Shown piece by piece: positions 56,475 through 64,000 of a stretch of DNA of 64,000 nt; position 1 is the first letter of the stretch, and every line of letters begins with the position of its first letter. The notes under the pieces are model-generated. The model made no database searches. It worked only from the letters and a program-made list of their open reading frames with translations, and had not been told where the DNA came from. This DNA is from Nemertoderma westbladi (lineage: Eukaryota > Xenacoelomorpha > Nemertodermatida > Nemertodermatidae), in contig JAUCBJ010000668.1 of the NCBI GenBank assembly GCA_032718475.1, positions 62,001 to 126,000 of the forward strand. Direction: 5' to 3'. A program made the position numbers and the translations under genes.

Positions 56475-57503
56475 CTAAAGATACATAAACAAAATTGATG
56501 ATAATTATAAACAGGGCAAGAGAAGATACGTCGTCTGCACTAGTGTTTAAACGGGATCCCGAAGTGTTATTTATTGATTTAGGGGAGTTAAAATGGTTAA
56601 ACCAATGAGGTATATTGCTTTTGCGTTTGCCTTGTGTAATCAGGTTTATACTTGGATGCTGTATAACAATTGCAATTGTCTGTAATTGACCCAATTTAAA
56701 CTATTTTAGGGGGGGGGGGGGGGGGGGGGTTGATTTCGACGCAATAAAATTGCATCCCTCTCAATGTAGTAGTAACCTTTTCCTTAATTTATAATTTAAC
56801 GAGATATAATATTTCGATTAGATTATTACCATTATTACACTGTAAATGTGTGCTCCTGCACATTAATGTTATTGCAATAATATACATTATGTTTGCAACG
56901 ATAAATTTATAGATTACTTTCTGCTGTACAATATCCTTTACCGGTCGTAAAATAAACATAAACTTATATTTGTATTTATATTTATTTATATGTGTTAATT
57001 CTTATCTCTGGTAATTGGTTAATCAATAAATAAATAACCTTTTAATATAATCGGTAATCGTACTCATTATAAGTGGAAAAGGTCACATGATATCCAAAGG
57101 AACCCACTGATATAATGTAACCCAAACCCAACAAAATTAATCATTGTAAGTCAAGTAGTCGACGAAACGGCGGTTTTCGATCACACCACGTGGCTCGCAC
57201 CATTAACTCAGTTAATCTGTGCATTGAACCAAAACCTACCGTGAGTGAGTGTGGCTGGCACAAGTCCATCTCCGTACTACTATTGTATGTGTATAAATAT
57301 ATACAGTTAATACATTATATCAATAGTTAAGTAATCAATGCCGATAACATTATACATTAATCACCTTTTGATAGTAAGTAAGTAAGTAAGTAAGTAAGTA
57401 CCTTTGAACTTTGAATTTCTCTTTGAAGAGTTCATTTATTGCATAAATATAGTTCGAACTTTTTATAATATTAACTTATTAATATTATGTTGTAATAACT
57501 ATT
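56475..57503. other. APAF1 upstream intron with poly-G and (GTAA)n
   Basis: A 21-bp poly-G run (56709-56729) is followed by TTGATTTCGACGCAATAAAA, a family A end. A short (GTAA)n repeat lies at 57374-57400. No APAF1 exon was found here on the minus strand. Confidence 0.55.
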
Positions 57504-57640
57504 TACATACTTGTGTGTAAAGTAGCACTTTACAGTGTGATGATCCGAGTGGCTTTGTTACACGAACAAACGTTAGTGAGTGAGTGAAAATAAAGCCACG
57601 AGGAACAGAACACTGTAAAGTACTTTGCAACAAGTATGTA
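57504..57640. mobile_element. small inverted-repeat element (MITE-like)
   Basis: The left arm TACATACTTGTGTGTAAAGT then AGCACTTTACAGTGT pairs with the right arm ACACTGTAAAGTACTTTGCA then ACAAGTATGTA. The loop of about 70 bp includes CCGAGTGGCTTTGTTAC and its partial inverse AAAGCCACGAGG. No coding. Confidence 0.65.
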
Positions 57641-57710
57641 CTGTATGTAGTTTTATTTCAAAATTGTAACATTACGAAAAGATATATTAAGTGATAGTAG
57701 TAGGGTCTTG

Positions 57711-58006
57711 GCCGGCTCTGCGACAGTTAGACCTCACTGACACCCATTGGGTGTCATATGACACCCAATTATCACCCTATGGGTGTCATTGGGTGTCATT
57801 GGCGCCAGACTGTCTGGGTGACACCTCCCAATTAGGCTAATTAGACCCTAATTGACAGGTGTCATCAATTAATTAGTACAATTAAACCCTAACAGGTGTC
57901 ATATGACTCCTAATTAGGGTTTAATTGATTATCCTAATTAATCAGACTGATTAGCGCCCTGACACACAATGGGTCATCAGTGATGTCTAACTGTCGCAGA
58001 GCCGGC
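57711..58006. mobile_element. 296-bp inverted-repeat element filled with GGGTGTCAT motifs
   Basis: A 22-bp perfect inverted repeat: the left arm is GCCGGCTCTGCGACAGTTAG + AC, and the right arm is its reverse complement at 57985-58006. The interior alternates TGACACC/GGTGTCA and TAATTAG motifs and can fold extensively. No coding frame. Confidence 0.75.
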
Positions 58007-58039
58007 TCAAGAGGGTGTCATAAGTGACACCGCAGCTCT

Positions 58040-58700
58040 TTTATTCATTAATACTTATTTATTTATATTTAATTTTAATTAATTGTACTTTATTTTACTT
58101 TATTTATTCATTTGTACTTTATTTTATATTAATTATTCATTTGTACTTTATGGGTATACAGCTCCCTTACTGGTAACTAATTACTCTTATCTATATCCAG
58201 ACAGCTTTTTCGTTGACCTTTGACCTTTGACCCCTCAATTAGCTTTAACCAAGCAACAGCATATTAATGATAGTTGTATCCAAGCGCCCCTGCCCCCACC
58301 CCGTGACAGCTCTGATTACTAATTACTCTTACATATATCCAACCGCCTGCAGTTCCATAGTCTGCCGCTAGAGGGCGTATTATCTGAAAATTAACATCTT
58401 CTCTAACTTTGTTATTTTCAATTTAACTATTTATTTGTACCTAATTTTAATTAATTATTTGTATTCTATTTGACTTTATTTATTCATTTGTACTTTATTT
58501 TAAATTAATTAATTGTATTACTTTTATTTTATACATTGATTTCTATTTTTAGATTAATTAGTTTTTATATTACCAATGAGATCACTATGACATAATGTCT
58601 ATTTTTAGCTCTATGGTTTATAGATCCCTTATCGTTAACTTTATAATCTTTCCTCTCGCGGCCCCTTTGTCTTCGTTATTCAATGGCGCCATTCTGTCTA
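58040..58700. other. AT-rich spacer before the 58957 gene
   Basis: It repeats TTATTTATTCATTTGTACTT-type sequence and holds no recognisable gene. Confidence 0.5.
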
Positions 58701-58737
58701 CCATTGAATAACATTGGGCAATCATTATCTCGCCTGA

Positions 58738-58885
58738 TGTGACGTCATCAAAGCTGCTCTCTGATTGGTTTAATTATACAGTCTTTTCTCCCTCCTGTTC
58801 CCTGATTGGCTAACCCATTCTAGCCCCCTCTATAATAGCCCCCGTTCACCACATTCCCAATCATTGTCTCTTTGTTTTCCTGAAA
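58738..58885 (+). promoter_or_regulatory. core promoter of the 58957 gene
   Basis: A perfect CRE palindrome TGACGTCA (58740-58747), two inverted CCAAT boxes (TGATTGGTTT near 58768, TGATTGGCTA at 58803), a TATA-like CTCTATAATAGCCC (TATAATA at 58831-58837), then CATTCCCAATCATTGTCTCT as a possible initiator. The last 65 bp or so are closely matched at 62150-62222 in front of the other orphan gene. Confidence 0.65.
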
Positions 58886-58956
58886 AGTTTTAATTATTTT
58901 CGTAAAAGTATTTATTTATTTTTATTTCCTAAACGAGTTACCGGTACACAATCACG

Positions 58957-60666
58957 ATGGCACATTCAGAAATCAGCTATTCAAGCAACGATCTGGTTTG
59001 CAACGAAAATCAGTTTATGCTACAAGACAACTCGTTTGGTCTATATTTCGATTCGGCGAACAAACTCTTCCCGTTAACGATAAATACAACCTTAAACCAA
59101 CCCATCCCGATTCCGGCAAACTACGCGCACTTTATTTTCCGCGCCTGCTACGAACTTCACGATGGACAATATCAAACCCTCGACGATAATAAACTTCATT
59201 CCTCCAACCACGGTTTCAAACTTTTAAAAAGGGACAACAAAATCACGTTCAATCTAACTACTTCGCCCGAGACGTTTACGATTCCAACTAGTATAGTCGA
59301 TTTTATTCGAGAAAACATCAACCAAGATGTGGCAAATCGTCTACTGGGTTTAACCACTCTCGTAACCTCCTTCTTCTCCGATGATCGCTTATTTGATTTT
59401 CATAGTATCGCAAACTCGATTCTTCTTCTCATCTGGAACTCGTCGACTCCGACCGAGGAAGAGGAGACTCGTTTCTTTAAACTTTTCGATAAGGATGTTC
59501 TCACTTTCGGCGAGAAATTGAATGAGCTCACATGCTTTTTTGCCAATAAAGTCTCCTATTACTTTGGATTCAATTATAGAGTTGGCACCTATGGAAGTAT
59601 TAACCCACTGAATCCACTCGAGTTAATAAAGCTGGAAGACACTGTAAACAGTTCATGGATCACCTTTTCCGTCGCCTGCGCCAATTTATTTCAACAATAT
59701 GTAAACATCTGTCGCCCTTTTATTAATCCTACTACTCACCTTGTCCTAAAACCGGGCAATTGGGTTGCTTTTGACTATTGCACTTTTGGGTTTGTTACAA
59801 ATATTCGGAACGAACGCAATTTAGCGATCACCAATGGCTACAGGGTTGACGATGGAAAGGCTATTGTTTCTTCTAGGGGCATGATTCTTCTTACACCAAG
59901 CGAGGTCGGCGAATTGAAATGGTTCGTTTCAACCTTCGAGGATAGTGAATGTGTCTGCTACGATGAACTTAACGTATACAAAGACAACATTTCCGAGCGA
60001 ATATCGATACAAAGTTGTATCAGTGATTCAGAAATTGATTTACAGATAATCGAGAGAAAATTTAACGAATCCTTTACTATAGCTAACACGATTCAAGCGC
60101 GCGAGGCTCTAATCAGATTCAAGGCTATGGCTATACAATTTGCTTTCAAACCAAAGCAGATTACGATCCCCAATCACCAGCGCTATCTCATAAATAGCAG
60201 TATCGCAGCCTTTATCTATAAGTTCAAATCCGAAAAATATGTTGGTATCTGGCCCATTTTAATGAAAGACGAAGAGAATACCACTTTTCAGTTCACCAAC
60301 GGTCTCAATATTAGGGGCAGCGATTTTCTCACGATAAATATAACCAACCCACCCAACTCTCACTACTATCTCAGTCCTTACATTCATATCAAGAACAAAC
60401 CAGCAGAAATTATATTCACCAATACGAAAAATACCAACACTATCACCCTATCCAACGACTTTACCATCGCGCGCCTTTTCGAATTACTAAAACGTTCTCT
60501 CAGAGAAGGCATCTTTCTCCCGCAGCAAACACACCTTAATCTATTTCACCTCCCAAGAAAAGGCTATCTCAACAAACTATTAAAGAGAAAATTATCGCAA
60601 CCATTAATAGTATCGGACCCTAAAAGGGTTAAACCAGTTATTCTCGGAGACCAGCAACCCTATTAA
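58957..60666 (+). CDS. unidentified 569-residue protein, single exon
   Basis: The frame is 1.7 kb, starts MAHSEISYSSNDLVCNENQF and has no internal introns. The sequence is globular, Asn/Thr/Phe-rich, with no membrane helix or signal peptide. Blocks such as PLTINTTLNQPIPIPANYAH, VLKPGNWVAFDYCTFGFVT and HYYLSPYIHIKNKPAEIIFT suggest beta-rich structure. The C-terminus is basic (LNKLLKRKLSQP, DPKRVKPV), possibly a nuclear signal. I recognise no family. Its length, lack of introns and promoter shared with the 62333 gene raise the possibility of a mobile- or virus-derived gene, but no hallmark (polymerase, integrase, capsid motif) was seen. Confidence 0.75.
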   Translation: MAHSEISYSSNDLVCNENQFMLQDNSFGLYFDSANKLFPLTINTTLNQPIPIPANYAHFIFRACYELHDGQYQTLDDNKLHSSNHGFKLLKRDNKITFNLTTSPETFTIPTSIVDFIRENINQDVANRLLGLTTLVTSFFSDDRLFDFHSIANSILLLIWNSSTPTEEEETRFFKLFDKDVLTFGEKLNELTCFFANKVSYYFGFNYRVGTYGSINPLNPLELIKLEDTVNSSWITFSVACANLFQQYVNICRPFINPTTHLVLKPGNWVAFDYCTFGFVTNIRNERNLAITNGYRVDDGKAIVSSRGMILLTPSEVGELKWFVSTFEDSECVCYDELNVYKDNISERISIQSCISDSEIDLQIIERKFNESFTIANTIQAREALIRFKAMAIQFAFKPKQITIPNHQRYLINSSIAAFIYKFKSEKYVGIWPILMKDEENTTFQFTNGLNIRGSDFLTINITNPPNSHYYLSPYIHIKNKPAEIIFTNTKNTNTITLSNDFTIARLFELLKRSLREGIFLPQQTHLNLFHLPRKGYLNKLLKRKLSQPLIVSDPKRVKPVILGDQQPY

Positions 60667-60985
60667 TATAAACAGTCTCTATTTATTAAAAACTGTTCTG
60701 ATTATATCTTTTGTTAATGTTGATGTTCTATATTATTTATTATTAATGTTGTTGGTAAATTATTTATCCGTTGTTGTTATATTATTTAATATTGTTGTTG
60801 TCGATGAATTATTTATTCTTGTTTCCCCATAATGTTTAAAAAATATACGATGCTTAACCGGCTATTTTTCATTTTTCTCTACTAGTTAATCTATACTATG
60901 AGAGCGAGCCATGAAATAAGTGAGTCTCAGCATAGCATTAATGACCCCTACTGCTTCTTCGTAATCAATTTGAATGTTAACCCCT
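60667..60985. other. 3' region of the 58957 gene
   Basis: AT-rich, with TTATT/TTGTTG repeats, then the GAGCGAGCCATGAAATAAGT stem-loop at about 60896-60942. No canonical AATAAA was seen close to the stop. Confidence 0.5.
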
Positions 60986-61884
60986 AAGGCATAGACTATG
61001 CCTCACTGGGGCACTGAGGCATAGACTATGACTCACTGAGGCGTAGACTATGCCTCACTGAGGCATAGACTATGCCTCACTGAGGCATAGACTATGCCTC
61101 ACTGAGGCACTGAGGCATAGACTATGCCTCACTGAGGCACAGACTATGCCTCACTGAGGCATTGAGGCATAGACTATGACTCACTGAGGCATAGACTATG
61201 CCTCACTGAGGCACTGAGGCATAGACTATGACTCACCGAGGCATAGACTATGCCTCACTCAGTGCCTCGACTATGCCTCACTGAGGCACTGAGGCATAGA
61301 CTATGACTCACTGAGGCATAGACTATGCCTCACTGAGGCATTGAGGCATAGACTATGACTCACTGAGGCATAGACTATGCCTCACTGAGGCACTGAGGCA
61401 TAGACTATGACTCACCGAGGCATAGACTATGCCTCACTCAGTGCCTCACTGAGGCACTGAGGCATAGACTATGCCTCACTGAGGCACAGACTATGCCTCA
61501 CTGAGGCATTGAGGCATAGACTATGACTCACTGAGGCATAGACTATGCCTCACTGAGGCACTGAGGCATAGACTATGACTCACCGAGGCATAGACTATGC
61601 CTCACTCAGTGCCTCGACTATGCCTCACTGAGGCACTGAGGCATAGACTATGACTCACTGAGGGATAGACTATGCCTCACTGAGGCATTGAGGCATAGAC
61701 TATGACTCACTGAGGCATAGACTATGCCTCACTGAGGCACTGAGGCATAGACTATGACTCACCGAGGCATAGACTATGCCTCACTCAGTGCCTCACTGAG
61801 GCACTGAGGCATAGACTCTGCCTCACTGAGACATAGACTATGCCTCACTGAGGCACTGAGGCATAGTCTATACCTCACTTCAAT
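60986..61884. repeat. 22-bp palindromic minisatellite
   Basis: The unit GAGGCATAGACTATGCCTCA + CT contains a perfect 8-bp palindrome with one central base (AGGCATAG-A-CTATGCCT). Half-units (GAGGCACT) and variants (ATGACTCAC, CACCGAGG, CTCAGTGCCTC) build a higher-order pattern seen several times. More of the same array, in the opposite orientation, appears at 63972-64000 and continues off the window. Confidence 0.93.
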
Positions 61885-62046
61885 ATACGAGCACAAAAGA
61901 GTTTACAAGCACAGGTTCAAGTCCAACTACAGCTCTATATATTTTGCATTGAAGTGGAATACGTTAGATGCTGGGGGGAATCTGGTTTGCGAGGGATATT
62001 TGAATGGTGAGTATAACTATCCTTGAGAGTTAGTGTGACGTTATCT

Positions 62047-62103
62047 CACCATGGATGGGCGGGCGCTTTACCCCTGTACTCGCATCTGCTCTCTCATTGG
62101 CTG
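62047..62103 (+). repeat. left inverted-repeat arm flanking the 62333 gene
   Basis: CACCATGGATGGGCGGGCGC, TTTACCCCTGTACTCGCATC, TGCTCTCTCATTGGCTG. The reverse complement, with a short gap and a few changes, is at 63920-63972. Both arms have the palindromic minisatellite on their outer side. Confidence 0.8.
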
Positions 62104-62225
62104 TTTAACTTTCCTCCCTCGAGTCCTGATTGGCTGCCTAACTCACCCTCGAACTCTGATTGGATAATCCATTATAGCTTCCCTCTATAATAGCCCTCGT
62201 TCAATGCATTCCCAGTCATTCTCTA
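62085..62225 (+). promoter_or_regulatory. core promoter of the 62333 gene
   Basis: Three inverted CCAAT-type boxes (TCATTGGCTG, TGATTGGCTG, TGATTGGATA), then CCATTATAGCTTCCCTCTAT and AATAGCCCTCGTTCA (TATA at 62186-62193), then CATTCCCAGTCATTCTCT. It aligns with 58760-58873 with the same order and spacing. Confidence 0.65.
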
Positions 62226-62332
62226 AGTTTTATTTTAAAAAGTTTTATTTATTTTCATAAAAGTTTTATTTATTTGAAATTTGTAGAATAATTTAGCTAA
62301 AATTCAATATTTTCAATTGACATTGCTATATA

Positions 62333-63385
62333 ATGCATAGACATGAAACTTGTTTGGTCTGTAATAAAGAAATGAGACAAGACAATTTATCTCGTCATAT
62401 GGAAACACATGGAAAGGAAAAACTAATGGCTCCATCACCAAAAAAATTTAAAAAATCCGAAGATATTTTTAGTGAAGATGAAAAGAAAAAGAGAGATGAG
62501 CGTGATATATTAAATATAAAACAGACAATGGAAAGTAAATTTCATAAAGTTATGAATATTTTGAAAGGGATACAAAAACAGTTACCCCTAGAAAATGAAG
62601 AAAATTTGGGTGAGAAAGATGGAGAAGAAGAGGATGATGAGATGGAGAATGAAAATAGTGAGGGTCAGGATGAAGTTGAAGAGAGTGAAGTTGAGAACGA
62701 TGAAAGTGAAGATCAGGAAGAGGATGAAGAAAGTGAAGTTCAAGAAGTGGGTGAAGATAGCGAAGGTCAGGAAGAGAATGAAGAAAGTGAAGAACAGGAA
62801 GAGGATGAAGAAAGTGAAGAACAGGAAGACGATGAAGAAAGTGAAGGCGGGGAAGAGGATGAAGAAAGTGAAGGTCAGAAAGAGGGTGAAGAAAGTGAAG
62901 ATCAGGAAAGCGGAGAAGAGGATGAAAATGATGATAATGAGGAAATAAAGAGGCAATTACTTGGAAATAAGAATCAATTGCGGAAAATTATTAAACATTT
63001 GAAGGAAAATGAAGAAAATAAAGAGGCGACATTGACCCAAGTCCTAGGAAGTAAAATTAAATTACAGAAATTTATTAAACATTTAGAAGAGAATGATGAA
63101 AATAAAGAAGAGATATTGAGACAAATATTAGGAAACAAAAATCAAATGCGGAAATTTATTAAACAAATGGAAGAAAATGAGGAAAATAGAGAAGAGATAT
63201 TAAGACAGGTTCTGGGAAATAAAAGTAAATTACTGAAAATTAATGAACAATTGAATAAAATTAAGAAACAGTTGGGTAACGAGGAAGATGAAAGTAAAGT
63301 AAATCAACCAGCTTTTACTAATTTTCGAAGACCTATGATAAAAAACTCTCGTTCAGTAAATGCCCGCGCAGGACGACGCTATTGA
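62333..63385 (+). CDS. C2H2-finger, acidic, coiled-coil protein, single exon
   Basis: 350 residues. The N-terminus has one C2H2 zinc finger (Cys7, Cys10, His22, His26; CLVCNKEMRQDNLSRHMETH) followed by a basic patch (PSPKKFKK). Residues of about 85-205 are an acidic Glu/Asp/Ser/Gln low-complexity tract with a loose ten-residue repeat (EESEEQEEDE). Residues of about 208-315 hold four copies of a 28-residue unit (QLLGNKNQLRKIIKHLKENE and similar) predicted to be coiled coil. A basic C-terminus (RRPMIKNSRSVNARAGRRY) follows. A nuclear DNA- or chromatin-binding role is inferred. No family was recognised. The promoter is like that of the 58957 gene, and it sits between inverted-repeat arms. Confidence 0.72.
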   Translation: MHRHETCLVCNKEMRQDNLSRHMETHGKEKLMAPSPKKFKKSEDIFSEDEKKKRDERDILNIKQTMESKFHKVMNILKGIQKQLPLENEENLGEKDGEEEDDEMENENSEGQDEVEESEVENDESEDQEEDEESEVQEVGEDSEGQEENEESEEQEEDEESEEQEDDEESEGGEEDEESEGQKEGEESEDQESGEEDENDDNEEIKRQLLGNKNQLRKIIKHLKENEENKEATLTQVLGSKIKLQKFIKHLEENDENKEEILRQILGNKNQMRKFIKQMEENEENREEILRQVLGNKSKLLKINEQLNKIKKQLGNEEDESKVNQPAFTNFRRPMIKNSRSVNARAGRRY

Positions 63386-63416
63386 CATTTGTTTGTTTGA
63401 GTTCCTTTCATAATAG

Positions 63417-63560
63417 TATTAGGGCTATTTATCCAAAACAATTATATTAGTATTAGGACTATTTATCCATAACAATTATATTAGTATTAGGACTATTTAT
63501 CCATAATAATTATATTAGTATTATAAATGTATTTACCCCACAATATTTATTACTATTAGG
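63417..63560. repeat. 34-bp tandem repeat, about 4 units
   Basis: The unit is ATTAGGACTATTTATCCATA, ACAATTATATTAGT, immediately downstream of the 62333 gene. The last copy is degenerate. Confidence 0.88.
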
Positions 63561-63919
63561 TCTATTTATTCAAGAAATTATATGTTTTTATAATATACTT
63601 TGGAAAATTAGTCGACTAAGTCATAATTTTTAAAACTTTAAATACGGGTTGAGTTATTTTATAAAGTTAAGAAGAATGAACCAATAGAGGCAACCTGAAG
63701 TCTAATCTCTTGGCCTTTACTCGTAAGACAACGCATTAACTCCCAAGGTTGCATACTATCACTATAGCTGGGAGAGTCAAAGATAGTGTATACTAGAGTT
63801 AACCAAGAGCTAGAAAAAAGAATAATGCGCTTCCAGGGTTCGAACTCACATCCCTCCAATTAGAGAACTAAGCAAATGACCAGCTTGAAGACCTTAGACC
63901 CTTAATCGGAGGCATCGAG
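63561..63919. other. spacer with a tRNA-like internal promoter box
   Basis: On the minus strand GAGTTCGAACCCTGG (63831-63845) resembles a pol III B box, with a T run downstream. No acceptor stem pairing was found, so it may be a SINE or degenerate tRNA-derived piece. No coding frame is credible. Confidence 0.3.
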
Positions 63920-64000
63920 CAGCCAATGAGAGAGCAGATGCGAGTACAGTGGTAAAGCCCATCCATAGTGAGGCATAGTCTATGCCTCAGTGGGGCATAG
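63920..64000 (-). repeat. right inverted-repeat arm and start of palindromic minisatellite
   Basis: CAGCCAATGAGAGAGCAGAT, GCGAGTACAGTGGTAAAGCC, CATCCATAGTGAG is the inverse of 62047-62103. From 63972 the AGGCATAGTCTATGCCTCAG minisatellite begins. It is cut by the window end, so the full extent of this flank is unknown. Confidence 0.8.

Noticed and set aside
57374-57400. (GTAA)n repeat as another amplified splice donor
   Set aside because: It is a simple tetranucleotide repeat on the plus strand, not adjoining any placed exon end.
61910-61925. Second tRNA B-box-like site (GGTTCAAGTCC)
   Set aside because: No cloverleaf could be built around it.
62588-62956. Minus-strand frame rich in Phe/Ile/Leu resembling a membrane protein
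   Set aside because: It is antisense of the Glu-rich acidic tract; GAA/GAG codons read as Phe/Leu on the other strand.
63826-63900. tRNA gene on the minus strand suggested by GAGTTCGAACCC
   Set aside because: The B-box-like match is good, but no acceptor stem, anticodon arm or clear A box could be paired. It is kept only as a possible SINE or tRNA-derived remnant.

Overview
The window is nuclear DNA from an invertebrate animal. It has GT-AG introns, AT-rich spacers, a LINE, a Ty3/Gypsy-type LTR element, inverted-repeat elements, long minisatellites, and animal genes recognisable by protein similarity (APAF1, ATG5, DPH5, RBM48, a PARL-like protein). I cannot name the species. A non-vertebrate deuterostome such as a tunicate is a guess only.

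Layout. 1-6400 is AT-rich spacer with a (CTGT)21 microsatellite. 6414-7214 (-) is an intronless ATG5. 7215-15774 is spacer full of transposon-like repeats: four copies of one ~190 bp family, a 1.8 kb long-inverted-repeat element holding a cysteine-rich gene relic, a 502 bp MITE and a 21-bp minisatellite. 15775-56474 (-) is the 3' two thirds of an APAF1-like gene. I placed eleven exons, from the end of the helical region through the WD40 propellers to the stop codon, and the splice phases agree throughout. The CARD/NB-ARC exons were not found and probably lie beyond position 64000.

The APAF1 introns are greatly expanded. They hold a 4.6 kb satellite of 22-bp units (18806-23446), foldback elements and a nested composite (23447-29030). 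They also hold a 58-bp minisatellite split by a LINE and by an LTR element that lacks reverse transcriptase (29989-37795), and a 43-bp minisatellite of about 100 units (51925-56337). Other genes are nested inside: a PARL-like rhomboid without its catalytic dyad, DPH5, an Ig-like membrane protein and RBM48. Two unfamiliar intronless genes (58957-60666, 62333-63385) lie upstream and share a duplicated core promoter; the second sits between inverted repeats.

Most striking observation: the two large intronic minisatellites are tandem copies of the exon/5' splice-site junction of the exon they adjoin. Each 43-bp unit is about 28 nt of exon end plus 15 nt of intron start. Each 58-bp unit is about 36 nt of exon end plus 22 nt of intron. 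Both carry the same core, ATAG|GTTAGTG on the minus strand. APAF1 therefore has roughly a hundred and about thirty-five decoy donor sites downstream of two real donors, and use of a decoy would bring in a stop codon. I know of no described system of this kind. It is the main candidate for something new here.
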